Assembly (NCBI RefSeq): GCF_050003625.1
Contig: NC_134399.1
Coordinates: 149,910,473 to 149,974,472, forward strand
Source of the DNA: Haematobia irritans
Lineage: Eukaryota; Arthropoda; Insecta; Diptera; Muscidae
Direction: 5' to 3'
Length of the DNA stretch: 64,000 nucleotides
Shown: positions 25,201-32,289 of the stretch, piece by piece
How positions within the stretch are numbered: the stretch's first letter is position 1
Layout: each line of letters opens with the position of its first letter
Made by a program: the position numbers and the translations under genes
Notes under the pieces: generated by a model
The model's input: only the letters and a program-made list of their open reading frames with translations
Told to the model about the DNA's origin: nothing
The model's database searches: none

Positions 25201-25474
25201 AACAAAATTCTTCGAATCCAAACCATTGGTATTTAACAAACACTTGCATCAAGGGCCATGTACAGGTGATTCAGGAGCTGGTTTGATGTTGTTGAAAAAC
25301 AACCGTTGGATGTTAAGGGGAACCGTGTCGGGATCTTTACCTATGTTTGGAGAAGATACCAAAGAAAATGCAAGAGCTCCTACCTCTACGTCCAGAAGTT
25401 GTAGTACCAATCAATATGTGATATACACAGATGTGGCAAAATTTCTAGATTGGATATTTGCCTTTATTATTTGA
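10021..25474 (+). CDS. gd: Serine protease gd-like (gastrulation defective), five exons
   Basis: Five exons with consistent GT/AG borders and phases give a 659-residue protein: 10021-10257, 17425-17575, 18209-18512, 24025-24774, 24937-25474. Order: hydrophobic signal segment (about 1-31), a GD-type N-terminal domain (CPKMFQYRFDGSEW... through LLQITTNNHVVCLG, about 34-127), a Ser/Thr-rich linker (exon 3 and start of exon 4), then a chymotrypsin-fold domain. The catalytic triad is visible: His415 in SAAHC, Asp470 in DADIAV, Ser593 in GDSGAG. The expected IVGG activation site is replaced by ITRGAWPWLA (from 377), as is known for Gd. Drosophila Gd acts outside the embryo in the Nudel-Gd-Snake-Easter cascade that sets dorsoventral polarity; the same role here is inference. 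It is longer than Drosophila Gd, mostly in the linker. The start ATG directly follows an in-frame TAG. Introns of 7.2, 0.6, 5.5 and 0.16 kb are full of repeats. A gd-family paralogue is the alternative. Confidence 0.85.
10888..11001. repeat. AATTAA-rich MITE-like repeat (partial copy)
   Basis: AAATACCTTATTTAAAAAG, TTGAGTTGTACAC and TTCAAAGTACCGAAAATC repeat the start of the 1614-1880 element. It is cut off after about 110 bp, inside intron 1 of the gd-like gene. Confidence 0.6.
11413..12480 (+). repeat. 29-bp double-palindrome minisatellite in gd intron 1
   Basis: About 37 units. A higher-order period of about 242 bp is visible: the variant TTTCAATAAAAACTGTTG occurs near 11800 and 12045 with matching neighbours. 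The array starts right after CTACCAAATTTGGTGAATAT. Confidence 0.9.
12481..12790. repeat. AATTAA-rich MITE-like repeat (copies in gd intron 1)
   Basis: AAATACCTTATTTAAAAAG occurs twice (about 12489 and 12541). The second copy continues through TGATTGAATCG and CACGGTTGTCACCGTTGG to 12790, as in the 1614-1880 copy. Confidence 0.6.
12800..13477. mobile_element. TIR element carrying divergent tRNA-like modules (family 4)
   Basis: Left end ACAAAAAATTCCG (from about 12802); the right end GGAATTTTTTTTCTGTGTG reads CACACAGAAAAAAAATTCC on the other strand. Inside are a minus-strand module with A-box TGGCTCAAGTGG (about 12870) and a plus-strand module (13025-13110) with B-box GGTTCGAGTC. Ends are less exact than in the other tRNA-bearing elements, so the borders are approximate. 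Confidence 0.45.
13025..13110 (+). other. tRNA-like module (Leu/Ser-like, long variable arm)
   Basis: Starts near GGCAACTCCTTCGG; central part GTAAGGCGACTGTTAACGCG; B-box GGTTCGAGTCACGC near the end. The A-box is weak, so it is a tRNA relic rather than a working gene. Confidence 0.45.
13501..14432 (+). repeat. Second copy of the intron-1 29-bp array
   Basis: Begins with the same AATCTACCAAATTTGGTGAA flank as 11400 and repeats the same order of variant units (CTGTTATC, TTTCAATAAAAACTGTTG). The whole block was therefore duplicated rather than expanded anew. Confidence 0.85.
15549..16529. mobile_element. TACAC-ended TIR element with tRNA-like module (family 2, copy 1)
   Basis: Inserted at a TA in DINE element B1. 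Left end TACACCCTCACAAAAAATCG, right end TCTTTTTCATCCGTGTA. The arms hold many CCAAACATAT / ATATGTTTGG words in both orientations. The core (about 15975-16200) carries a leader TTTTTTAGTTCTTAGCACC and a minus-strand tRNA-like module. About 981 bp; near-identical copy at 61999-62964. Confidence 0.75.
16125..16200 (-). other. tRNA-like module in family-2 element
   Basis: On the minus strand: a weak 5' half (TTGGGCAATTGATCAGC), then CCTTACAAACTGTG and B-box TGTTCGAATCCCCG. Its 3' half aligns with the minus-strand module of the family-1 elements (TTACAAA, TGGTCCGC, GTTCGA, CCGT). Confidence 0.55.
16722..16912 (+). repeat. 29-bp repeat array in gd intron 1
   Basis: About six units directly after the B1 3' end; B1 is inserted between this array and the one ending at 14432. 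The last unit ends TTTTGTCGGGCCCGTCC. Confidence 0.8.
16913..17424. other. 3' part of gd intron 1
   Basis: Includes CTCAGAAAAGTCTCCTTTCAG (about 17013), similar to the right end of the short MITE at 18566-18784. Otherwise simple AT-rich intron sequence up to the CTATACAG acceptor. Confidence 0.4.
17425..17575 (+). CDS. gd: gd-like exon 2 (rest of GD N-terminal domain)
   Basis: Acceptor CTATACAG ends at 17424 and donor GTAAAG starts at 17576. The exon reads NYLGEIELLTRGQF... to ...VVCLGA and leaves one base of a codon (phase 1), completed by the first two bases of exon 3. The FPKNHYPPKL stretch is typical of the GD domain. Confidence 0.85.
17576..18208 (+). other. gd intron 2
   Basis: 633-bp intron. 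Contains CAT/CAC-rich simple sequence (about 17965-18060) that produces short histidine-rich open frames without support. No transposon recognised. Confidence 0.6.
18209..18512 (+). CDS. gd: gd-like exon 3 (QIQLEH segment and Ser-rich linker)
   Basis: The acceptor AAAAACAG ends at 18208; this choice, rather than CACAG six bases downstream, keeps the phase with exon 2 and gives D-H-S-I-F-V-T-Q-I-Q-L-E-H. It is followed by a low-complexity Ser/Thr linker with seven consecutive serines. The donor GTAAGT at 18513 splits a Lys codon (AA|A). The same DNA is open on the other strand only because of its simple composition. Confidence 0.8.
18566..18784. mobile_element. Short TACAC-type MITE
   Basis: Flanked by TA (18564-18565, 18785-18786). 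Left end CACCCAAAGTAAAAATAC, right end CTCTTCTTTCAGTG. The interior ACGAAATTTCAGACAAACAA matches the arm of the 0.9-kb tRNA-bearing family-1 elements (ACGAAATTTTAGACAAACAA), so it may be a shortened relative. Inside gd intron 3. Confidence 0.6.
18918..19493. repeat. Two direct copies of a ~230-bp repeat, ~360 bp apart
   Basis: Each copy starts CCAGCAAAAAAA or CCCAGAAAAAAAG, continues AGTATAGCC or GCATAGCC, GATCYGGAAGTAGT and TCATCTTTTTAA, and ends in ATTTCGGATTTCA. Between them is CGACATGTCCGTCTGCC, a DINE-type word. Inside gd intron 3. Confidence 0.55.
19508..20268 (-). repeat. 29-bp double-palindrome minisatellite in gd intron 3
   Basis: About 26 units in reverse orientation (TTTTGACAAAATTTTCTAT, AGAAATAAAA), more regular than the intron-1 arrays. 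The variant ATACAAATAAAA recurs every two to four units. Confidence 0.9.
20270..21272. repeat. Family E repeats: two direct copies and one inverted
   Basis: Direct copies start near 20329 and 20782. A third copy in reverse orientation occupies 21042-21272, so 20746-20985 and 21042-21272 form a long inverted repeat with a ~56-bp loop. The block is flanked on both sides by 29-bp arrays, as family E is at 9254. Confidence 0.8.
21273..21838 (-). repeat. 29-bp repeat array in gd intron 3
   Basis: About 19 reversed units, with variants TTTTGACAATACTCGTATTA and TTATCTAAAGAAAT. Continues the array ending at 20268 on the other side of the family-E block. Confidence 0.85.
21855..22361 (+). mobile_element. 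CACTS-ended MITE, copy 1
   Basis: Ends CACTGAAAAAACAGTGAAC and GTTCACTTTTTTTTTGAGTG, i.e. inverted repeats of CACTSAAAAAA(N)AGTGAAC. The interior contains CCACCAGGAAGAAAAATTTC and AATGTCTTTAGTGACATATG. The second, inverted copy begins 291 bp downstream. gd intron 3. Confidence 0.7.
22653..23169 (-). mobile_element. CACTS-ended MITE, copy 2 (inverted)
   Basis: Mirror-image copy of 21855-22361, flanked by TA on both sides (22651-22652, 23170-23171), which suggests a Tc1/mariner-type TA target. Ends CACTCAAAAAAAAGTGAAC and GTTCACTGTTTTTTCAGTG. The two copies make a ~1.3-kb interrupted palindrome. Confidence 0.75.
23172..24024. other. 3' part of gd intron 3
   Basis: AT-rich. GGAATCCTCTTCTTTCAGTGTA near 23520 resembles the right end of the short TACAC MITE, but no left end was found. 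Open frames on either strand here are not supported. Confidence 0.4.
24025..24774 (+). CDS. gd: gd-like exon 4 (linker end and His/Asp half of protease domain)
   Basis: Acceptor TTTTACTTGCAG ends at 24024; donor GTAAGG starts at 24775. Contains the linker cysteine (DICGTIDDR), a second Ser-rich run and acidic stretches, then ITRGAWPWLA, VVSAAHC with the catalytic His, LGRHNLKNWNEEGS and SSYDADIAVV with the catalytic Asp. It ends with two bases of the Arg codon in NEVR|FNTF. Confidence 0.9.
24937..25474 (+). CDS. gd: gd-like exon 5 (Ser half of protease domain, stop)
   Basis: Acceptor CTATTTTCAG ends at 24936. Reads FNTFIRPVCMWSGS (Cys likely pairing with the linker Cys), IVVGWG, SSNRTFCAG, GPCTGDSGAGL with the nucleophile Ser593, NNRWMLRGTVSGS and YTDVAKFLDWI before the TGA at 25472-25474. 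Phase and reading frame agree with exon 4. Confidence 0.9.
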
Positions 25475-25887
25475 GATCATTTTACGGATTCTGGCAAAGG
25501 ATTTAGGATGTGAAATCACTCCATTAAGGAGAATTTTCTTAATTTCACAATGAATTGAAATTCTTCAATTGCGATATACGATTTTCATTTTGTATTTGCC
25601 TGTGTTGCTAATGGGTATGAATAGGTATTCGTACTGTGTATTTTTGAAATCAGATTTTTCTTTTTATTTTTTTGTCTTAGGATCAATGATAAATTTGATT
25701 GTAGCTGTGCCAGGTCACAGATCTATAGTTATAAAACTTTATTCTATTTAAGATTACTTTGTAAATATTTAAAATATATCGTCTTACACATATAAGAGAA
25801 AACAATATAAGTCTTAACATTTAACTTAATGAACTGTGATAGTTTTAAAAATAAGTGAAAAATTGCCATATTCAAATATGAAATAAA
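25475..25887 (+). terminator. Probable 3' UTR and poly(A) signal of gd-like gene
   Basis: AT-rich sequence follows the stop codon. The first clear AATAAA is at 25882-25887, about 410 bp downstream. A short unrelated open frame at 25569-25751 has no coding character. Confidence 0.45.
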
Positions 25888-26463
25888 TTAACGATAAATA
25901 TAAGGAGGAGTAAATTTGTTTTGATTGTACATTTACAAATTAAACAATACGTAGTCTTCAAGGTCGAAGTAGTTAATTTGGAAATTCCAGCCATTACACG
26001 CCTTTCTTTATTCTTTGAGAAACAGAGGTTGGAAATGCTAATTTTTGCCCAGGATATGCTATTTGCAAGCCTGAAAAATGTATGAATTTTTAGGTAGATC
26101 GGGGACTTCAAGACATCAAATGTGGGGATCGTTCTATATGGAGGCTATACTCGTATCTTATCCATCCCAGTTAAAAATGAGCTCCCAAAAAGTAGTTTAG
26201 ATCTCGAGATGTTCTTTATTAGTATGAACAAAAAAATAAAGAACACAAGTTCAAATCACCAGCGGCAAAATTTTTATCAAATAATTTTTCAAAATATAGT
26301 TTTTTTTTGTACATCGCTTTTATTTGTTTTTTTGTTTTTGCATATAATAAAAAAATAAAATTCTCGTAATTTACAAAACCTACTCAATAGAACTTCCATG
26401 GAAGTGAAAACGTCAACAGGCACAAGTTCATATACCTGCGGGTGTGAAATTTCATAAATTTGT
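25888..26463. other. Intergenic, DINE-like scraps
   Basis: GTGGGGATCGTTCTATATGG (about 26121) is a scrap of a DINE-type core. GTTCTTTATT...AATAAAGAAC (26211-26243) is a small hairpin. No gene seen. Confidence 0.4.
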
Positions 26464-27058
26464 TATACCCTCCACCATAGGATGGGTTTGTAACACATCG
26501 AAATATTGCTCTAAGACCCCATAAAGTATATATATTCTGGGTCGTGGTGAAATTCTGAGCCAATCTAAGCATGTCCGTCCCTCTAATTTCCGAACGAAAT
26601 AAGCTATCGACTTGAAACTTGGCACAAATAGTTATTATTGATGTAGGTTGGATGGTATTGCAAATGGGCCATATCGGTTCACTTTTACGTATAGCCCCCA
26701 TATAAACGGGTCCCAAGATTTGGCTTGCGGAGCCTCTAAGAGAAGCATATTTCATACGATCTGGCTGAAATTTGGTACATGTTGTTGTTAAATGGTCTCC
26801 AACAACCATGAAAAAATTGGTCCACATCGGTCCCTAATTATATATAGCCCTTATATAAACCGATCCCCATATTTGACCTCCGGAGCCTCTTGGAGGAGCT
26901 AAACTCATCCGATGCGGTTGAAATTTGTTACATGGTGTTGGTAAATGGTCTCCAACAACCATGAAAAAATTGGTCCACATCGGTTCATAACAGGTTGGCT
27001 GATAAGTCCCCGGTCTAACAAAGAAAAACACATTTTTTTTTGTCAAAATTCGGTTTTA

Positions 27059-27947
27059 TTATTCAACATAGTTCCCTTCAAGAGCGATACAACGATTATA
27101 ACGACCTTCCAACTTTTTTATACCATTTTGGTAGTACTCCTTCGGTTTTGCCTCAAAACAGGCCTCAGTTTCGGCGATCACCTCATCATTGCAGCCAAAT
27201 TTTTTCCCTGCGAGCATCCTTTTGAGGTCTGAGAACAAGAAAAAGTCGCTGGGGGCCAGATCTGGAGAATACGGTGGGTGGGGAAGCCATTCGAAGCCCA
27301 ATTCATGAATTTTTGCCATCGTTCTCAATGACTTGTGGCACGGTGCGTTGTCTTGGTGGAACAATACTTTTTTCTTCTTCATATGGGGCCGTTTTGCCGC
27401 GATTTCGACCTTCAAACGCTCCAATAACACCATATAATAACCACTGTTGATGGTTTTTCCCTTCTCAAGATAATCGATAAAAATTATTCCATGCACAAAA
27501 CTCAGGTGTATTACAAGTTAATAGCTGCAAACACCGCTCAGAATCATCAACACGTTATTGTTTTTGGTCAAATGTGAGTTCGCGCGACACCCATTTTGCA
27601 CAGAGCTTCCGCATATCCAAATATTGATGAATCATATGACCAACACGTTCCTTTGATATCTTTAAGGCCTCTGCTATCTCGATCAACTTCATTTTACGGT
27701 CATTCAAAATCATTTTGTGAATTTTTTTGATGTTTTCGTCGGTAACTACCTCTTTCGGGCATCCATTGCGTTCACCGTCCTCCGTGCTCATTTCACCACG
27801 CTTGAATTTTGCATACCAATCAATTATTGTTGATTTCCCTGGGGCAGAGTCCGGAAACTCATTATCAGGTCAAGTTTTTTCTTCCACCGTATTTTTTCCC
27901 TTCTGAAAACAGTATTTTATCAAAACACGAAATTCCTTTTTTTCCAT
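27059..27947 (-). pseudogene. Himar1-type mariner transposase, inactivated
   Basis: N-terminal HTH part is recognisable (STIIDW, GERNGCPKEVVTDENIKK, EVVTDENIKKIHKMILNDRK) and the C-terminal part is almost intact (FHQDNAPCHKS, LPHPPYSPDLAPSDFFLFSDL). The segment with the first catalytic Asp (MDETW region) is deleted: NTPEF joins straight to the HGIIFIDYLEKG segment. There is also an in-frame TAA after DQKQ and frame damage near the N-terminus. It cannot encode an active mariner (DD34D) transposase. Confidence 0.9.
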
Positions 27948-28310
27948 TTTTTTCACAATAACAAAAGTTGCTTCACAAAAGACGCTCTACACACAAAAAA
28001 ATAATTCTTTCCTCCCAAACGAAATTTTAGACAAGCAAAGTTCGTTTCTCATTTGCTTTTCGCTGTAAGGAAGTGTATTTGGAAGAAAAGTTTATACTTT
28101 TTGTGATAAACGTTTATTCTTTTCCAGGATGTAAAAACAATTTCATAAAGACAAACTCAAAAAAAAACATTGTTTTCTTGCTAATTACATTTTCCCTCAC
28201 ATGTTTCTCACATCCACGAGGTTTTTTAGTTCTTAACACCTTTTCCTGTAATACCAACAATGTAGAAGAAATTATACGATTTTATAAATTTTTAAATTTT
28301 TTTTACCTTT

Positions 28311-28380
28311 CGCCTGGACGGAGAATCGAACCGCGGACCATGCACTTTGTAAGCCAACACACTAACCACTGAGCTATGTA
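28311..28380 (-). other. tRNA-like module, left (family 1, copy 1)
   Basis: Minus strand: A-box TAGCTCAGTGG, then TTGGCTTACAAAGTGCATGG, B-box GGTTCGATTC. Both boxes match the pol III consensus. The acceptor stem does not pair cleanly and no CCA or oligo-T terminator sits directly after it. Confidence 0.65.
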
Positions 28381-28497
28381 CCTGTTATGGTCATCAATAG
28401 ATAAATATCCATATAAGTTATATTTATATAGCATAGCTTGCGGCGCCCACGAACCGAATAAACAAAGTTTATTTAACAGAAACAAACATTTAGTTTG

Positions 28498-28570
28498 GGA
28501 CCGTGGAGCAGTGGTTGCTACGTCCGACTTGCATGCCAAGGGTCGTGGGTTCGATCCCTGCTTCGGCCAA
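28498..28570 (+). other. tRNA-like module, right (family 1, copy 1)
   Basis: Plus strand: ACCGTGGAGCAGTGGTTGC (A-box), CCGACTTGCATGCCAAGGG, B-box GGTTCGATCCC, then CTTCGGCC and a run of T at 28572, which could terminate pol III. It resembles the head of the SINE at 52395. Confidence 0.65.
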
Positions 28571-29157
28571 AGTTTTTTTTTTTTTACACATATTCCAGAT
28601 ATGTTCGGAAGATTCCGAAAAAATGTTCAACATTACATTGTAGTATATTAAATTTTGAACTGTAAAATGTGTCTTATTAAAGACCTAAAGTCAGAAAAGA
28701 ACAGTGTTTGATATAAACGAAATGGACTGTGTTGTTGTTTCAAAAATAACTTTTTTTATTGAAAAAATAAAAATTTTGTAACAAACGATTTTTTTTGGTG
28801 ATAAAAGTTCAACATTTTCGAAGCAATTCAAAAAACTCTAACAAAAGAAAAACGTTTTCGGTACACGTTTTCCAAACGTTTTTTTTCTTTGCGTGTATCT
28901 CACAAACTAATTGACTTACAGACGTCAAATTTTGACACGAATCATTTGAAGGTTGGTACTATATAAAAATAATATGCATTTAATACTAGCGACGTCATCT
29001 ATGTGTCAGACCGGGGACTTATCAGCCAACCTGTTAATTGTATATAGCCCCCATATAAACCGATCCACATATTTGACCTCGATCTATATTATATATAGCA
29101 CCGAAATAAACCGATCCCCACAGTAAAATCACTATTGTCACTGCAGCAAAAATAACC

Positions 29158-29335
29158 TACCAAAATTTTATTGCCATAGAAAATGTTGTCAAAATTTTTT
29201 ATTTCTTTTAAAAATTTTGTCAAACATTTTATGTCTTTACGAAATTTTGTCAAATTTTAATTTCTATAGAAAATTTTGTCAGAATTTTATTTCTGTAGAA
29301 AATGTTGTCAAAATTTTATTTCTATAGAAAATTTA
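29158..29335 (+). repeat. 29-bp repeat array in element A5
   Basis: Six units, introduced by AATAACCTACCAAAATTTTA. Short relative to the arrays in A1 or A10. Confidence 0.8.
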
Positions 29336-29895
29336 TGAAGCATTTCATAGTTGTAGAGGAATATTTTGCAAAATCTTCCAAAAACATCAAGAATTCTACC
29401 AATCTACCAATTAGTAAAAAATCTGTCATTTTTGGTAGACTCGTGTTCATAATTGTATATAGCTCCCATATAAAGCGACCATCATATTTCAATTCTAGCT
29501 CTATAATTACCGCACAAAAGTTCATATCGGTTCGTAATTATTTCTTCCCTAAATATACCGGTCAAGAACTGCATACACGCAAAAAAATAATTCTTTCCTC
29601 CCAAACGAAATTTTAGACAAACAAAGTTCGTTTCTCATTTGCTTTTCGTTGAAAGGAAGTGTATTTGGAAGAAAAGTATATACTTTTTGTAATAAACGTT
29701 TATTCTTTTCCAGGATGTAAAAACAATTTCATAAATACTAACTCAAAAAAAAAATTTTTTCTGGCTAATTGCATTTTCCCTCATATCTTTCTCACTTCCA
29801 CTAGGTTTTTTAGTTCTTAGCGCTTTTTTCTGTAATACAAACAATGTAGAAGAAATTATACGATATTATAAATTTTTAATTTTTCTTTTACCTTT

Positions 29896-29966
29896 CACCC
29901 GGACGGAGAATCGAACCGGGGACCATGCAATTTGTAAGCCAACACACTATCCACTGAGCTATGTAG
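29896..29966 (-). other. tRNA-like module, left (family 1, copy 2)
   Basis: Minus strand: A-box TAGCTCAGTGG retained, B-box CGGTTCGATTC retained; CCGGACGG replaces the CCTGGACGG of copies 1 and 3. Confidence 0.6.
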
Positions 29967-30081
29967 CCGTTATTGTCATCAATAGACAATTACCCATATA
30001 AGTTATATTTATATAGCATAGCTTGCTGCGCCCACGAGCCGATTTAACAAAGTTTATTTAACCGAAAAATACATTTAGTTG

Positions 30082-30154
30082 GGCACCGTGGAGCAGTGGT
30101 TGCTACGTCAGACTTGCATGCCAAGGATCGTGGGTTCGATCCCTGCCTCGACCA
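30082..30154 (+). other. tRNA-like module, right (family 1, copy 2)
   Basis: GGCACCGTGGAGCAGTGG, GACTTGCATGCCAAGG, B-box GGGTTCGATCCC, CCTCGACCA. Both promoter boxes are intact despite drift elsewhere in this copy, followed by a T-run at 30159. Confidence 0.6.
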
Positions 30155-30691
30155 AAGTTTTTTTTACATATATTCTAGATATGGTCGGAAGATTCCGAAA
30201 AAATGTTCAACATTACATTCTACTATATTAAATTGTTACTATGAACCGTAAAATGTGTCTTATTAAAAACCCAAAGTCAGAAAGGAACAGTGTTTGATAT
30301 AAACGAAATGGACTGTGTTGTTGGTTCAAAAATAACTTTTTTTATTGAAAAAATAAAAATTTTGTAACAAACGATTTTTTTTTTATACTTTTCGAAGCAA
30401 TTCAAAAAACTCTAACAAAAGAAAAACGTTTTCGGTACACGTTTTCCAAAAGTTTTTTTTCTTTGTGTGTATATACGTATTTAGACGACCTTTCTTTTGT
30501 CTATTATATAACCCGCATGGACTAACTTACAATTTGGAAGATGATGTTTAGAAGTTTTAAGATGCCTTGCCATCGGCCGCAACCCAAGTAATTTAATTGT
30601 GGAGGACTGTCTTTAATAGAAATTTCTACGCAATCCATTTTGGAGGGTACATAAGATTCGGCCTGGACGAACTTACAGTCGTATATACTAG

Positions 30692-31433
30692 TTTTGTTGT
30701 TGTTTTTTTAAATTGTTTGTTGATTTCCTTTTCGGTTTTACGACATTTAATTGTGTTTAAAATTTAAATTTTGACTTTAAATCACCATATTTTCTAAGAA
30801 TGGTTCAAAAGAACTTTATCGGAAGTGGAAAACAATTGATGATGGATCCTGGAATGTTTTTAACACAGAAATGTTTGTGGAACAACTTTCAGTTTTTTTT
30901 TTTGTGGGTAGAAACACAGGGCATTCTAACTACAAGCTTTGGAAAGCCTTTGTCCTCCTTTATAAATGTCTTGATATAACCTATAGTTTAGAAGTTATGA
31001 TATTTTTTTTTTCAAGTATTTTTGAAATACCCCAAATAAACACATCTTCAATGTGAAATACAATAAAAACGTCTTTTAAAGAGCGGGAATTAAATCAATA
31101 ACTACCAACAGTTGGCATCACTTTAAGAGAACTAAGAGAGTATCCAATGACACTGCTGAAACATGGGCAATATTGCCAAGTTAGGGGTTCCCCACCCTAA
31201 CACTTTTCAGTGGTTTTTACATTTTTGGGGGATTTTTAGGGTAACATTTATTTGGGAGAGGTTTAAGAGTAAAAATATCTTACACCTTATAAAATTGAGC
31301 AATTCCCATCCGAAAGCGGAACAAACCTGTCCAAGATCCTAAATATAAGAAAGTGTGCATAACCATTACTTTCTCCACCTTTTTCAAACGCTTCTGTTCA
31401 AAGGTCATTTCAATATTCGAAGATTGTCTATTT
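30692..31433. other. Intergenic, no gene seen
   Basis: ATGTTTGTGGAACAACTTTC then TTTTTTTTTTGTGGGTA (30870-30909) is the inverted end of the CCCAGC element at 42207. The rest is AT-rich with no recognised feature. Confidence 0.4.
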
Positions 31434-32105
31434 AATTGCTTTCTCTATTATAAGGGGAACTCTTTCACTTAGTTTTAATTAATTGCATCGTACAATTGGT
31501 TTCAATTTCTTTATCATTCTAATCAGAGCCTTATCGGAACTGCACACTATATCATATACCTTTCTGTTCTCTGTAATGAATTTGCCAAAAAATGTATGGC
31601 AACCCCGTTTCACAGTCATTCCAAAGATAATTAAGAAGAAGATGCAGTCTTGTTATAGCAAAACTGAAGCACCAGAGGACTCTGCCAACAAAATATCATA
31701 AAGTGTGCATCGACGTGTCTCTCAAATGTACTGCCGTTTGCGTCGGAAAATATCATAACATTTGTGTTTTTCATAAATTTCTGAATAAAAACCCACAAAA
31801 GTAATACCAAAACGATTGTAGAAAATTAAAATAAAACATATGTGTATTTTAAAGCGAATATTCAATATGGTTTTATGTGAATATTGCCGTTTTAAATTTA
31901 TTCCTGGGCAGAGCTGCTTTGGAAAAAATTGACAAATAAAACAATTGTTTTCTCATAGCCCTCTACACCTTGACATTTGTTTTCTCTTTATAAGAGCACA
32001 ATGCTTAATCTTGTTATACTCAATTATCTTTGGTCATTCCATTTATCTCTCTATCTCTAAATTAAAATAGTCTTTGTTAGAATTATTCGGTCACAATCAG
32101 CACTG
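31434..32105 (+). repeat. Dispersed repeat of unknown class (copy 1)
   Basis: The part 31640-32035 recurs in reverse at 57015-57420 (shared words CGACGTGTCTCTCAAATG, TCCTGGGCAGAGCTGC, GAGCACAATGCTTAATC). The parts 31434-31560 and 32035-32100 recur at 33355-33570 (ATTGCTTTCT, TTAGAATTATTC, GGTCACAAT). No transposase or tRNA-like part seen. Confidence 0.6.
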
Positions 32106-32285
32106 CCACAACAAAAATTTATTTTGGACCAATTTTTTTCCAAAATCGGACCAAGATTCCCTCCTGCGGACCAAATTTCCAATTTCAAAGAAAATACATT
32201 AAAAAGTATTATATTATTGTACATAGTGTTTTTATTAAAAAAGTTAAGTAAACCAGAAAGGAATATGATTTAGTTGTTGTCATAG
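32106..32285. repeat. GGACCAAA-rich segment
   Basis: Starts near CAGCACTGCCACAAC, followed by repeated TTGGACCAA / GGACCAAATTT words. The same words recur at 35628-35736, where they end GGACCAACACGGCAACGCTG. The outer CAG...CTG ends look hAT-like, but no target duplication could be assigned. Confidence 0.4.
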
Positions 32286-32289
32286 GAAT

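Larger units (their letters stand above)
27988..28897. mobile_element. TACACG TIR element with divergent tRNA-like pair (family 1, copy 1)
   Basis: Inserted at TA in the mariner 5' UTR; the empty site (GACGCTCTA then TCACAAAC) is visible at 39690. Ends CACACAAAAAAATAATTC and TTTTTTTCTTTGCGTG; arms CCTCCCAAACG and CGTTTTCCAAACG. About 908 bp. Two tRNA-like modules diverge from the middle: minus strand 28311-28380, plus strand 28498-28570. No protein-coding capacity. Confidence 0.85.
26990..29034 (-). mobile_element. Himar1-like (irritans-type) mariner relic
   Basis: Termini ACAGGTTGGCTGATAAGTCC in inverted orientation at both ends, flanked by TA (26988-26989, 29035-29036). Carries a broken transposase (27059-27947) and, inside its 5' UTR, a complete family-1 tRNA-bearing element (27988-28897). 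Without that insertion it is about 1.14 kb, shorter than a full ~1.26-kb element because of an internal deletion. Confidence 0.9.
29574..30471. mobile_element. TACACG TIR element with divergent tRNA-like pair (family 1, copy 2)
   Basis: Left end TACACGCAAAAAAATAATTC, right end TTTTTCTTTGTGTGTA. Modules: minus 29896-29966, plus 30082-30154. More diverged than copies 1 and 3, and shortened near the right arm. Inserted in DINE element A5. Confidence 0.85.
26464..30691 (+). mobile_element. DINE-A element A5, interrupted twice
   Basis: Starts TATACCCTCCACCATAGG at 26464 and ends GGCCTGGACGAACTTACAGT...TATACTAG at 30691. The core is split by a mariner (26990-29034, TA target in GGTTCATA). A short 29-bp array follows (29158-29335), then a family-1 tRNA-bearing element (29574-30471). 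Removing both insertions restores a normal element. Confidence 0.8.

Noticed and set aside
28311..28380. Functional tRNA gene
   Set aside because: A and B boxes are good, but the acceptor stem does not pair and the sequence recurs inside mobile elements, so it is called tRNA-like.
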